Shown piece by piece: positions 16,473 through 25,405 of a stretch of 64,000 nt of DNA (position 1 is its first letter; every line of letters starts with the position of its first letter). This DNA comes from Actinomycetes bacterium (GTDB lineage Bacteria > Actinomycetota > Thermoleophilia > Solirubrobacterales > JACPNS01), in contig JAEYBE010000026.1 of the NCBI GenBank assembly GCA_023404495.1, positions 30,115 to 94,114 on the forward strand, read 5' to 3'. The notes under the pieces were generated by a model. The model was given only the letters and a program-made list of their open reading frames with translations, was not told the origin of the DNA and made no database searches. Made by a program: the position numbers and the translations under genes.

Positions 16473-18530
16473 ATGGAATCCTCGACCTCCGCTATCGGAC
16501 CGGCGACGCAGTCGCTCGCTGCGGACGTCAAGCCCGGCTTCGGCGCTCAGGCGTGGGCGGCGAGTGTCTTGACTTTCCTTGTCGTAGCTCTCGCGGTGTT
16601 CACCGCGGCCATTACGTCTTTCTCGACGCGCGGCGACTGGATATTCGATCTCGGCGCGGCGGTGCTGGCGCTCTTCTCCGCAGGATTCGGCTGGCTGATC
16701 ATTCGTTTTCGTCCGGGCAACGCAGTGGGCTGGCTGTTGCTGCTGCAGGCGCTCGCCGTGGCGCTGCTCGGCGCGAGCGAGGCCTACTCGATCCGAATGA
16801 TCGACGCGGGCGAGCCGTACTCGCTAACCACCCGCCTGATCGCGGTCTACTCAAACGCGACTTGGCCGCTGCTGTTCGCGGGCTTTGCCGGCGTGGCGTA
16901 CGTTTTTCCCGACGGTCGGTTCTTTTCCAGGCGATACCGGCGGTGGGGGCAGTTCACGGCGATCAGCGTGGCCGTGGTCCTGATCGGCACGTTCTTCTCG
17001 AACGAACCATTGAGCGGTGCGTTGGAACCGATCGACAGTCCGCTCCCGACGCTGCCGTCCGCCCTTGAGGCGCTTTCGTTCTTCTTGGTCTTCGGGATGC
17101 TGTTCGGCCTGATCGCCGCCGCCTTCTCGGTTCGTGCGCGACTTCGCGCGTCAACCGGCGACACCCGTCTCCAGGTCCTCTGGCTGGCTTACGCGGCGCT
17201 GTGGATCCCGCTGACGCTCGCGCTCTGTTTTGTGGACGGCCTGCTGCTGGGCAAGTCAGGCGGCCCATTGACCGTGATCGGCCTCGCCGTGATGTTCGTG
17301 ATGATGCCGCTGGCAATCGCGATCGGCATCCTTCGCTATCGCCTTATGGACATCGAACTGGTGATCAACCGGACACTCGTCTACGGAGCGTTGACCGGAG
17401 TGGTCGCGACTGTCTACATCGGCGTGGTCGCCGGCTTCGACGCGATCATCGGCAACCGCGGGCTGGCAGGACTGCTGGCCGTCGGGGTTGTTGCTGTGAT
17501 CATCCAGCCGTTGCACGCGCGCCTCCAAGCGCGCGTTGATCGTTGGATCTACGGCGATCGTGCCAATCCATACGCGGCTCTGCAGCGACTTGACGCGAGA
17601 CTTCGCGAAACGCTCACGCCATCCGAAGTCGTGCAGACGGTCGTCGAGTCCGTGGCCGAGGCGCTGCGGCTCCCCTACGCCGCGGTGGAATTCGCGCGCG
17701 GCGTCGACTCGCAGGTGGTCGCTTCATACGGTGTCGTTGGTCGCGGGGCGATTGAGCGTCGCGACCTCTCCTACCGCGGAAAGGAAGTCGGGATGCTGGT
17801 GGTCGAAGTACCGCCAGGTCGCTCTCTGGCATCTGCCGATGAGCGGCTGCTGGACGACCTTGCAAGCCACGTCGGCGTCGCCGTGCAATCGGTCAAGCTC
17901 ACGGCCGAACTGCAGCAGTCGAGAAAGGACCTCGTGACCGCGCGTGAAGAAGAAAGACGTCGATTGCGCCGCGATCTGCACGACGGCGTCGGTCCGACGC
18001 TCGCAGCGATGTCGATGAAACTCGGGGTGCTTGACGATCGCGTCGACGATAAAGATCGACCACTCGTCACCCAGCTTGGCGAAGAAGTCCAGGCGACGAT
18101 CACAGACATCCGCCGCCTGGTCTACGAGCTCCGCCCGCCCGCTCTGGACGAGTACGGGCTCGTCCCTGCATTGACTGAACAAGCGACACATCTCTCCGCC
18201 TCCGGCACGAGCTTCGCGGTCAGTGGCCCAAGCGAGATGCCGCTGCTGCCCGCGGCAGTTGAAGTTGCGACTTACAGGATCGCGCTCGAGGCGATGACAA
18301 ACGTCTCCAAGCACGCCGGGGCGACAAAATGCGCGGTGGAGTTGTCGATCAACGGCGAAATCCAGCTGAAGGTCTCTGACGATGGCACGGGATTCTCGCC
18401 GAGCGCACGACACGGTGTCGGGATGAGCTCGATGCGCGAGCGCGCCGCCGAGATTGGCGGCGAACTAACCGTCGAGACGGGTGGTGGCGGAACGGTCGTC
18501 AGCGCGATCCTTCCGCTGGAGGGCGAATGA
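16473..18530 (+). CDS. NarL/LiaS-type sensor histidine kinase
   Basis: Membrane sensor kinase of 685 residues. About eight N-terminal helices (residues 25-350) form a membrane sensor region, followed by a GAF-like segment (about 365-470), the HisKA_3 helix with RRDLHDGVGP (phospho-acceptor His near residue 501) and an HATPase domain with N-box EAMTNVSKHAG (near 609), DDGTGF and GVGMSSMRERA. It autophosphorylates and passes phosphate to the response regulator whose start overlaps its stop by ATGA. The ATG at 16473 is chosen as the first methionine before a plausible cytoplasmic N-terminus; the longer frame overlaps the divergent promoter region. The signal sensed is unknown. Confidence 0.9.
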   Translation: MESSTSAIGPATQSLAADVKPGFGAQAWAASVLTFLVVALAVFTAAITSFSTRGDWIFDLGAAVLALFSAGFGWLIIRFRPGNAVGWLLLLQALAVALLGASEAYSIRMIDAGEPYSLTTRLIAVYSNATWPLLFAGFAGVAYVFPDGRFFSRRYRRWGQFTAISVAVVLIGTFFSNEPLSGALEPIDSPLPTLPSALEALSFFLVFGMLFGLIAAAFSVRARLRASTGDTRLQVLWLAYAALWIPLTLALCFVDGLLLGKSGGPLTVIGLAVMFVMMPLAIAIGILRYRLMDIELVINRTLVYGALTGVVATVYIGVVAGFDAIIGNRGLAGLLAVGVVAVIIQPLHARLQARVDRWIYGDRANPYAALQRLDARLRETLTPSEVVQTVVESVAEALRLPYAAVEFARGVDSQVVASYGVVGRGAIERRDLSYRGKEVGMLVVEVPPGRSLASADERLLDDLASHVGVAVQSVKLTAELQQSRKDLVTAREEERRRLRRDLHDGVGPTLAAMSMKLGVLDDRVDDKDRPLVTQLGEEVQATITDIRRLVYELRPPALDEYGLVPALTEQATHLSASGTSFAVSGPSEMPLLPAAVEVATYRIALEAMTNVSKHAGATKCAVELSINGEIQLKVSDDGTGFSPSARHGVGMSSMRERAAEIGGELTVETGGGGTVVSAILPLEGE

Positions 18531-19177
18531 CTCGACAGGTCATGCGCGTGTTGATCGCCGACGATCACCCCGCCTTCCGCGACGGGCTCCGGTTGATGCT
18601 TGATGCGGCCGATGACATCGAAGTCGTCGGCGAAGCCACCACCGGTGCTGAAGCTGTGAGCGCAGCTGCCCAGCTCGCGCCAGATGCGATTCTGATGGAT
18701 CTTCAGATGCCCGAATTGAACGGCATCGAAGCCACGCGCTCGATAACTGGCAACAACCCGGATATCGGCGTGATCGTGATCACGATGTTCGAGGATGACG
18801 ACTCCGTCTTCGCGGCGATGCGCGCCGGCGCGCGTGGATATCTCTTGAAGGGAGCACAGCGTGACGACATCCTGCGCGCCGTCCGCGCTATCGGCAGCGG
18901 GGAGGCGATTTTCGGTCCGTCGATTGCCGCTCGGCTGATCGACTATTTCAATGCGACGCCGCGCACGCTCTTCCCGGAACTGACTGACCGCGAACGCGAG
19001 GTCCTCGACCTGATCGCCGCCGGCAAGAGCAACTCCGCGATCGCCGAGCACCTCTTCCTGAGCCTGAAGACCGTGCGCAACCACGTGAGCAACATCTTCA
19101 ACAAGCTCCAGGTGGCTGACCGCGCCAGCGCGATCGAAAAAGCGCGGGGAGCCGGTATGGGAGTGCGGCCGCAGTAG
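18527..19177 (+). CDS. NarL/FixJ family response regulator
   Basis: A 216-residue response regulator. The receiver domain (about 6-125) has the acidic pair D12-D13, phospho-acceptor D58 in LMDLQMPEL, and lysine in YLLKGA. A C-terminal LuxR helix-turn-helix follows (LTDREREVLDLIAAGKSN to LFLSLKTVRNHVSNIFNKL). The ATGA overlap with the kinase gene makes it the cognate partner. Target genes are not evident; the divergent membrane protein/delta-60 operon and autoregulation are the nearest candidates. Confidence 0.94.
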   Translation: MTRQVMRVLIADDHPAFRDGLRLMLDAADDIEVVGEATTGAEAVSAAAQLAPDAILMDLQMPELNGIEATRSITGNNPDIGVIVITMFEDDDSVFAAMRAGARGYLLKGAQRDDILRAVRAIGSGEAIFGPSIAARLIDYFNATPRTLFPELTDREREVLDLIAAGKSNSAIAEHLFLSLKTVRNHVSNIFNKLQVADRASAIEKARGAGMGVRPQ

Positions 19178-19223
19178 AGATTCGTTGATCTGTCGCTCGA
19201 GATTCAACGAAGCCTGCGCGCGC

Positions 19224-19586
19224 TCACAAATCCACGATCGTCTCAAACCCTCCGTAGATCATCCGCGACGGATCGAATATCCGATCGGTCTCCTGCATCA
19301 TCTTCAGCATCCGCGGGTCGGTCATGATCTGCTCGTTGATCTCGTCGCGCTGCGCGCGCGACTTATAAGTGATCCACGCAAAGATCACCGTCTCGTTGTT
19401 CTTGCGCTCGACGCTGCGCGGGAACGAGGTGACCTTGCCGTATGGCACGTCGTCCGCGACGCACTCGCGGTACTCGATCGCGCCGAGTTCGCGCCAGAGC
19501 TTTCCTGCTTTGCGCGCAAGCTTGCGGTAATCCTCGACGTTCTTCTTTGGCACTGCCAGAACAAACCCATCGACGTACTTGGCCAT
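19224..19586 (-). CDS. DUF1428 family protein (YbaA-like)
   Basis: A 120-residue cytosolic protein matching the DUF1428 family: MAKYVDGFVLAVPKKNVEDY at the start, WRELGAIEYRECVADD, SFPRSVERKNNETVIFAWI and the ending RMIYGGFETIVDL. The fold is a dimeric alpha/beta barrel; the function is unknown. GAGGA five bases before the ATG supports the start. It is convergent with the response regulator and lies downstream of the PhoX-like gene, separated by a terminator hairpin. Confidence 0.9.
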   Translation of the reverse strand: MAKYVDGFVLAVPKKNVEDYRKLARKAGKLWRELGAIEYRECVADDVPYGKVTSFPRSVERKNNETVIFAWITYKSRAQRDEINEQIMTDPRMLKMMQETDRIFDPSRMIYGGFETIVDL

Positions 19587-19675
19587 CTCGGTCCTCGCTG
19601 TTTCTCGGAGTCAGGAATCTCAGCTTTGCATGTCGACCGCAGGCCTGGCTCAGAGAAACTGCCACCAGCCACGAC

Positions 19676-19702
19676 AAAGGCCGCCCGGGATAGGCGGCCT
19701 TT
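19676..19702 (-). terminator. Terminator hairpin after the PhoX-like gene
   Basis: A perfect 10-bp stem (19676-19685 with 19693-19702), seven-base loop, ending in AAA/TTT on both sides. It lies 25 bases after the stop of the gene at 19728 and before the DUF1428 gene. Confidence 0.75.
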
Positions 19703-19727
19703 GAAGCTTGCACGGTGTCGCGCACTG

Positions 19728-21233
19728 CTAGCGCTTGCGCATCAACAGCAACTGACCGTCCTCGACAGTGCCGGCTGCCGGAGCGGCAGTCGGCGAGTGT
19801 GCCTGCACGTCGAAGAGCCAGCTTTCGGGTCCGAACTCATTGCTTGTCTCGATGATTCCGCTCGTCTCCCAGATGCCTGGTCCGACGGCGACCCCGTCCC
19901 GGCCCGGCGGCGAGAGCTGCGCGACGCGCGTGGCCGCGTAGTTGTTCTTCAGGTCGTAACGCCAGATGCTGCCGTCTCGACCCTTCGAAGCCATCACCGG
20001 ACGTGACTCACCGGTGCCATCCTCATTGATCATCAGGTAGCGGCCATTGACGTCGATGTTGTCAGGCGAGATCGCTGTGTCTCCGCCGCCGGCGATCACC
20101 TGGTCTGCGTTGTACACCACGGTGAGCTTCGCCGCGGATGTCGGGTTCGCCGTGTTCAGGTTGATCCGGTACAGCCGCCCGAGCTTGTTGTACGGATTCA
20201 CTGACGGGAAGTTCGCGCCAGTCGTGACGAAGTGGAACTGACCTGGTGACTGAACGTTGCCGGCACCGTCCTCGATGCGGACGAATCCCATCGCACCTGC
20301 CGCGTCGGCTGCCGCTTCGAGCTGCGTCTCCGTGAGCGTGTCGGCGTTCGGGATCTGGGTCCAGCTTCCAGTCGTGGAACCGCCCGGCAGGTCGCCTTCG
20401 TGCGCGACACCCGCACCGCCGACAAACACATAGAGCTTTCCGTTGTCCAGGCCGTTGCGCCGGAGCACCGATCGCGAGTGGGGCACCTTCGTGCCGACGT
20501 ACATGTACAGCTGCGAGTCTGGACTGGCGGGCCCATCCTCGAGCACCATGATTACCGTCTTCAGTCCGGTGTGCGGGAGTACGACCTGGTTCTCCTTGGC
20601 AAAGTGACCGAACTTTGGCAGCGTGTGCAGCCGATCGTCGAAGATCGCGACCGATAGCCCGCCATTGCCGTCAAACGTCTGCGCGCCGCCGGACTCCTCG
20701 CCCGTCAGGTAGACCGGTTCACTGAATCCCACCGTCGCATCGGCGAGAAATCCCGAGCAGAAGCGCGAGAAGGCCGACGTCGCATTGGCCGTGGTCGCGA
20801 TCGGGCCGACGTAGCTGTTCTCGGAATAGATCGAGCTGTAGGCGAGGTCTCCCGACTTCACCGAGCCATCGCGGCGGAGCCGCCAGGTGCTGACGAACGC
20901 GCCGCGCGTCTGCGGCTGCCCAATCACCGGCTCAGACGTGACGGTCTGCCCGAGTTCCTGGTTCATGAAGACGGTCCGGCGACCGCGCTGACGGGTGATT
21001 CCAAGCCCGTCGGGGATGCCGACCATTTGCACGCTTTGCGATTTGTTCGATGTGCGGGGAACCCGGTCGCCGACCGAAAGCAGCGGCTTGACCGAGTAGC
21101 TACCGCCGACCGGAGTGGCGTAGGGCTTGACTGACGTGAAGAATCCAAAAGCGGCATGGGCCGTCGCAACAGCGCCCGCTACAACGAGCGCGCTGAGGAC
21201 CGATGCCGCGAGCATCTTCTGTGCTCGGGACAT
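19728..21233 (-). CDS. Secreted PhoX/DUF839-like protein
   Basis: Exported protein of 501 residues with a signal peptide (residues about 1-28, ending TAHAA). The body resembles the DUF839/PhoX family: GDRVP near the start, TGEESGG, YVFVGGAGVAHEGDL, and SPDNIDVNGRYLMINEDG. PhoX enzymes are Fe/Ca-dependent alkaline phosphatases, but many DUF839 proteins are uncharacterised, so phosphatase activity is a hypothesis. AGGAG six bases before the ATG supports the start. It would be secreted to release phosphate, fitting the polyphosphate genes elsewhere in the window. A terminator follows. Confidence 0.8.
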   Translation of the reverse strand: MSRAQKMLAASVLSALVVAGAVATAHAAFGFFTSVKPYATPVGGSYSVKPLLSVGDRVPRTSNKSQSVQMVGIPDGLGITRQRGRRTVFMNQELGQTVTSEPVIGQPQTRGAFVSTWRLRRDGSVKSGDLAYSSIYSENSYVGPIATTANATSAFSRFCSGFLADATVGFSEPVYLTGEESGGAQTFDGNGGLSVAIFDDRLHTLPKFGHFAKENQVVLPHTGLKTVIMVLEDGPASPDSQLYMYVGTKVPHSRSVLRRNGLDNGKLYVFVGGAGVAHEGDLPGGSTTGSWTQIPNADTLTETQLEAAADAAGAMGFVRIEDGAGNVQSPGQFHFVTTGANFPSVNPYNKLGRLYRINLNTANPTSAAKLTVVYNADQVIAGGGDTAISPDNIDVNGRYLMINEDGTGESRPVMASKGRDGSIWRYDLKNNYAATRVAQLSPPGRDGVAVGPGIWETSGIIETSNEFGPESWLFDVQAHSPTAAPAAGTVEDGQLLLMRKR

Positions 21234-21405
21234 TGCGTTCTCCTGTGTATTCGATGATGGCCCGCGGGAGGGACGAGCGCCGCGGGTCGGGCCGATTTAT
21301 GACCTTTCGATACTGCGAGCCGAAAACTAGTGCCGCGTGCCGGTGATGCCGTTAAGAACTGGTCGCCGAACGGTTACAAGGTTGAGACACCTGCCGTCGG
21401 CGAGA

Positions 21406-21633
21406 TCAGTCGGCCGACTGTTCGAGCAGTTCGCGCGCCGCTTCGAGGTCTCTGGCGCGAACAAGGATCTCCTGCGGACCCCACGTACCAAGCCCGTCGC
21501 CGATCCCGGCCGCGCGATTGGTCATCCGCGAAATGCAGTCGATGCCCGAGTCTCGCAGCACCGAGAGCAGCAGCTCGGCCTCACTCTGCGAAGGGGCGAC
21601 ATGCGCAACCACGAGTTCGTCTGAATCACTCAT
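21406..21633 (-). CDS. DUF2007 family small protein
   Basis: A 75-residue soluble protein of the DUF2007 (putative signal-transducing) family: VVAHVAPSQSEAELLLSVLRDSGIDC, then a glycine-rich loop, and PQEILVRARDLEAARELLEQ. Such domains look like small ferredoxin-like regulatory modules; no role is established. The ATG at 21633 is used because the upstream extension of the frame is low-complexity and lacks homology. TAGGGT lies ten bases before it. Confidence 0.82.
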   Translation of the reverse strand: MSDSDELVVAHVAPSQSEAELLLSVLRDSGIDCISRMTNRAAGIGDGLGTWGPQEILVRARDLEAARELLEQSAD

Positions 21634-21767
21634 TCCTGCTCGCACCCTAGTGACCCGCAAAGCGGCGCGCTGCGCGGCGGTCGCCCGACTCGCATGTCCG
21701 CCATTCTGACGAACAGGGAGCCGGTCGCGATCCCGCGCTTCAAGCAACTTGGATACGGAGGGTCTGC

Positions 21768-22709
21768 TCAACCCCCAATCGCCGACATCAACTGCGGCCA
21801 TGCCACGCGCATTTCGCGCTTCCACTCGGACCAGCTGTGGCTGGCGTTGTAATAGTGCGTCGTCACCGGGATGCCGAGTGAGCCCAGCTTGGTCGCAAGG
21901 CCCTTGGTTTCCTTGTCAACCTGGGCCTCGACCGGGTCACTCGTTCCGCCAGAGGACAAGAACAGCGACTTGCCGGCGAGGCTCGCCGCCTGATTCCACG
22001 GGTCGTTGCGCTGCCAGATCAGCCGCTGGGCGGGGACTGCCGGGTCGCCCCAGACGCGCTTCCAATCGGCGCCGCAGGCCAAGCCGGGCGTCGTGACACC
22101 GGTGCCACCGGCGTACTGGTGCAGCGGATCGACGTCGCCGCTGAAGGCCGCGGCCGCCTTGAAGAGCTCGGGACGATTGGCGGCGAACTTCATTGCGCCC
22201 AGGCCACCCATCGAGTTGCCGGCGACAGCGCGGTTGGTGCCCGCCCGATAGCCGCGCTCGAGAATCTGGCGCACCTCTGTGAGCACGAACGTCTCCCACT
22301 TGGGCTTCCCGCCGGAGCCGTAGTTCCACCAGTCGCTGTAGGCGCTGCACCAACTCGTATCCGGCATCGCAACGATCGCGCCGCTGGTGGCCGCAAGGGA
22401 CTTGATGTCGGTCTTGCTTGTCCAGGAGGTGTAGTCGTCAAATCCGCCATGCAGGACGAAGAGCACGGGCCATGTCCGCGTCGCCGTGGGCGACCAGCCG
22501 CTCGGCAGCAGCAGGCGCACATTGCGCGTGCTCTGCTCCGTCGATGGTGACTTGATCGTGACGTCGAGGGTCTGCGAGTCGATTCTGCGCTCTGCGGAGA
22601 CCGTCGCCCCCGTATCTGCCGTAACCGCTGCGCTTCCAGTCGAGGCCACGATGGCCAGAGACGCGAGCGCGATCGTCGTCGCGCTCGTGATGATCTGTCG
22701 AGTACTCAT
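21768..22709 (-). CDS. Secreted esterase of the esterase D/antigen 85 fold
   Basis: Exported alpha/beta hydrolase of 313 residues: signal peptide (about 1-35), oxyanion-loop region VLFVLHGGFDDYTSW, nucleophile elbow GNSMGG with Ser near residue 166, acidic residue in FSGDVDPL or later, and histidine in NASHSWSEW near residue 291. The closest family is PF00756, which includes mycolyltransferases and feruloyl/acetylxylan esterases. Next to a secreted GH3 enzyme a polysaccharide-deacylating role is attractive but unproven. GGGGAG five bases before the ATG at 22709 fixes the start. It lies downstream of the GH3 gene, 71 bases apart. Confidence 0.85.
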   Translation of the reverse strand: MSTRQIITSATTIALASLAIVASTGSAAVTADTGATVSAERRIDSQTLDVTIKSPSTEQSTRNVRLLLPSGWSPTATRTWPVLFVLHGGFDDYTSWTSKTDIKSLAATSGAIVAMPDTSWCSAYSDWWNYGSGGKPKWETFVLTEVRQILERGYRAGTNRAVAGNSMGGLGAMKFAANRPELFKAAAAFSGDVDPLHQYAGGTGVTTPGLACGADWKRVWGDPAVPAQRLIWQRNDPWNQAASLAGKSLFLSSGGTSDPVEAQVDKETKGLATKLGSLGIPVTTHYYNASHSWSEWKREMRVAWPQLMSAIGG

Positions 22710-22780
22710 ATTCACTCCCCAGTGAGGTTGCATTGCATTGCGCCGGCCGATGCCGGCCTGAGCTACTGCTTGCCGCTCCG

Positions 22781-24994
22781 TCAGCCGGCCGGCGTGACGT
22801 CCGCCCTAAGGCGAATGTCACGCGACGAGCTGCCGACGGCGATCCGGTAGATGCCGGAAGCCTTGTTCCAGTCATTGCGGCGCACGTCCCAGTAGCGGAA
22901 CGAACGCGCGTCGAGCCTGAGCGTCACTTCCGAGGCCTCGCCCGGGGAGAGCGTCAGTTTCGTGAACTGGCGCAGAACCCGCGGCGGCTGCGTCACCGAC
23001 GAGGACGGGTCCGGCAGCTCGGCGTAGACCTGCGGCACTTCCGCTGCGCGGCGCGTACCGACGTTTCGGACGCGGAAGCTGACACTCGCTCCGCCGTCGG
23101 AAGTCGCCGAGACGGAGAGGTTCGAATAGTTGAAGTCGCCGCCATATGAAAGCCCGTACCCAAACGGGAAGAGCGGCGCGATCGATCGCTCGTCGTACCA
23201 GCGGTAGCCCACGAAAACGCCTTCGCGGTACTCGATCTTGTCCTTCACGCCCGGCCACTGATTCGGCGAACCGGCGGTCGGCAGGTCGGCCTCGCTTGCC
23301 GGGAAGGTCACCGGCAGGCGGCCCGACGGGTTCACGTCGCCAAACAGCAAGCGGGCGATCGCTTTGCCGGCGCTTTCACCTGGGTACCAGGCCTCGAGCA
23401 CTGCTGGGACGCTGCCGAGCCACGGCATCGTCACCGGTCCGCCGGTCTCAAGGACCACGATCGTGCGCGGATTTGCCGCAGCAACCGCGGCGATCAGGGC
23501 GTCGGCACCGTCGTCGAGCGTGAGATTCGCTCGGTCGCCACCCTCCGCCTGCGTGTCGCGCGCAAAGACGACCGCGACCTGGCTGCGCGCGGCGAGTGCC
23601 GCCGCCTGCTGCGGGATGGTCCCGCTGTCGTATTCGACGCTCGCACTTGGGATGCGCGCGGCGATCCCGGCGAGCGGCGCAGTGGTGCGCGCCGGCCAGA
23701 CCAGCGAGGAACCACCACCAGATGGGTAGCCGGTTCCCTTGCGCTGCGGCAGGGGCTCCGGGTTCGGGAACACCGATGTGGTCGGACGACCGTCCGAGCT
23801 GCCATCGGCATTTGCCCCGATCACGGCGACGGAGCTGGTCGATGCGGGATCGAGCGGCAAGATGTCGCCGCTGTTCTTCAGCAGCACGGCCGAACGCTCG
23901 GCGATCTCCTGCGCGTCGCGCTCGCCGGCCGCGACATCGATTCCGCGGACGCGCGGCGGGTCATCGACGATCCCGAACTCGAACATGCCGAGCAGGATTC
24001 GATAAGCCATGTCGTCCAGGCGCGATTGCCGGACCAGGCCGAACGTCACCGCAAGTGCCAGCGGCGCGCCGAAGAAGAAGCCCGCCGGCTGCTCCTGGTC
24101 GAGACCATTGTTGGCCGAATCGATCGTGCTGCTGGTGCCGAGGATCCAGTCGCTCATCACCCATCCGTCAAAGCCCCAAGAGTTCTTCAGGATGTTCTTG
24201 AGCAGGTGGGCGTTCTCGCAGGCGTGAACCGCGTTGACCTTGTTGTAAGCACACATGACCGCGCCGATCCGCGTGCTCTTGACCGCGGTCTCAAACGCCG
24301 GCAGATAGATCTCGCGCAGCGTGCGCTCGTCGAGATTGGAGCTGCTGGTGAAGCGCGTGGCGTCGTTGTTGTTGGCGGCAAAGTGCTTGAGGCCATTGAC
24401 CACCTTGGCCGCGCCCACAGCAACCTGCTCGCTCGTGACCATGCGCCCGCTGAGGTACGGGTCTTCGCCGAGCGTTTCGAACGCACGGCCGTAGCGCGGA
24501 TCGCGCACGATGTTGGCCATCCCTGAGAGCGAGACGTTGAAGCCCATCGCTCGCGTCTCGCGGCCGATCACCTCACCGGCCTGCGCGCTGACCGCCGGAT
24601 CCCAACTTGCGGCGCGCGCGACCGGGGCGGGCAGCTCGGTTGCTTCTGCGGGGGGTAGCCACGGCGCGAGAACTCGCATTGCCTGTCGGCTGCAGACGTT
24701 CGTCACGCCGGCGTCACCACCGACGATCGACATTGCCGGCAGTCCGAGGCGATCATTGGCACGCACCCATCCGTCGCCGGCACTTCCTCCGCAGGGGAAG
24801 TCGCCGTGGACGATCGCCAGCTTCTCGGCCTGAGTCATCGCTGCCAGGGCAAGCCTCGCGCGATCCTGCGGCGAGCGCGACGGATCAAGCCACGCGCGCG
24901 CGGCGTCGGCGGTGGGCACGAGCAAAAGCAAACTGATTGCCGCAGCCGCGACAGCGACAACAGCTCGGACGGATGAAACCCGGCCAGCAGACAT
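22781..24994 (-). CDS. Secreted glycoside hydrolase family 3 beta-glucosidase-like enzyme
   Basis: Exported protein of 737 residues with signal peptide (ending PTADAAR). It has the complete GH3 plan: the N-terminal TIM barrel with NNNDATRF and the nucleophile aspartate in VMSDWILG (near residue 282), the C-terminal sandwich (AVLLKNSGDILPLD; ATRGE-equivalent region RDTQAEGGDRANL), and a fibronectin-III-like domain (from about 620). It should cleave beta-glucosidic or related bonds outside the cell. GGGGAG eight bases before the ATG at 24994 sets the start. A well-matched promoter with an overlapping inverted repeat lies upstream (25040-25079). The adjacent esterase may act on the same polymers. 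Confidence 0.92.
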   Translation of the reverse strand: MSAGRVSSVRAVVAVAAAAISLLLLVPTADAARAWLDPSRSPQDRARLALAAMTQAEKLAIVHGDFPCGGSAGDGWVRANDRLGLPAMSIVGGDAGVTNVCSRQAMRVLAPWLPPAEATELPAPVARAASWDPAVSAQAGEVIGRETRAMGFNVSLSGMANIVRDPRYGRAFETLGEDPYLSGRMVTSEQVAVGAAKVVNGLKHFAANNNDATRFTSSSNLDERTLREIYLPAFETAVKSTRIGAVMCAYNKVNAVHACENAHLLKNILKNSWGFDGWVMSDWILGTSSTIDSANNGLDQEQPAGFFFGAPLALAVTFGLVRQSRLDDMAYRILLGMFEFGIVDDPPRVRGIDVAAGERDAQEIAERSAVLLKNSGDILPLDPASTSSVAVIGANADGSSDGRPTTSVFPNPEPLPQRKGTGYPSGGGSSLVWPARTTAPLAGIAARIPSASVEYDSGTIPQQAAALAARSQVAVVFARDTQAEGGDRANLTLDDGADALIAAVAAANPRTIVVLETGGPVTMPWLGSVPAVLEAWYPGESAGKAIARLLFGDVNPSGRLPVTFPASEADLPTAGSPNQWPGVKDKIEYREGVFVGYRWYDERSIAPLFPFGYGLSYGGDFNYSNLSVSATSDGGASVSFRVRNVGTRRAAEVPQVYAELPDPSSSVTQPPRVLRQFTKLTLSPGEASEVTLRLDARSFRYWDVRRNDWNKASGIYRIAVGSSSRDIRLRADVTPAG

Positions 24995-25039
24995 ATGACG
25001 ATCTCCCCAGATCAGACTTTTGGTTCCGAATAGCGCGAC

Positions 25040-25068
25040 AGTGTATTGCGTACAGCCGTGTTCGTCAA
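25040..25068 (-). promoter_or_regulatory. Sigma-70-type promoter of the GH3 gene
   Basis: On the minus strand TTGACG (25063-25068), a 17-base spacer and TACACT (25040-25045). The predicted start of transcription leaves a leader of about 38 bases containing GGGGAG. This is one of few genes here with a recognisable -35 box. Confidence 0.6.
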
Positions 25069-25079
25069 GTGCACACGGC
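25055..25079. promoter_or_regulatory. Possible operator overlapping the GH3 promoter
   Basis: Inverted repeat GCCGTGT (25055-25061) and ACACGGC (25073-25079) with 11 bases between. It covers the -35 box and part of the spacer of the GH3 promoter, the position expected of a repressor site responding to sugar. No regulator gene is adjacent. Confidence 0.4.
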
Positions 25080-25103
25080 GGCAAAAGCGACCGCGCCGCC
25101 GAT

Positions 25104-25109
25104 TACGGT
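25104..25109 (+). promoter_or_regulatory. -10 element (TACGGT) for the small gene at 25116
   Basis: TACGGT ends six bases before the ATG at 25116, with no Shine-Dalgarno sequence in between. Confidence 0.4.
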
Positions 25110-25115
25110 CTGCGC

Positions 25116-25379
25116 ATGAGCGAAGTAGACGACCAGGTCATTGCCAAGCTGAAGGCGCTCCATCACGAGAGCTTCGAGCACACCGAAGGCTTCACGTGCT
25201 TCAGGCAGTTCACCCTGGAGACGAGCGGACTCGATCCGGAACTGCTCGAGAACTGGATCGCCGACCATGGCGGTCACTTGAAGCACATCCGCATACCTGC
25301 CGATGAGAACATCGGCCGCAGCATTCCGCAGCCAGACAGCGAACCTGTCTACTTCGTGCCGAGCGAGCTGCTCACCTGA
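25116..25379 (+). CDS. Small soluble protein of unknown function
   Basis: An 87-residue protein with alternating helical and polar segments (QVIAKLKALHHESFEHTEGF, LELLENWIADHGGHLKHIRI in altered form) and a proline-rich end. No signal peptide, membrane segment or known motif is visible. The His/Glu content is high but does not form a recognised metal site. The ATG at 25116 has TACGGT six bases upstream, suggesting leaderless transcription. It lies 26 bases before the beta-propeller/PKD gene in the same direction and may be co-transcribed with it. Confidence 0.65.
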   Translation: MSEVDDQVIAKLKALHHESFEHTEGFTCFRQFTLETSGLDPELLENWIADHGGHLKHIRIPADENIGRSIPQPDSEPVYFVPSELLT

Positions 25380-25405
25380 CAAACCGACCAGGAGATCCGA
25401 CCCAA

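Noticed and set aside
22742..22757. Short GCCGGCC repeats between the GH3 and esterase genes as a terminator
   Set aside because: The stem would be only five or six base pairs with no T-run, so I did not list it.
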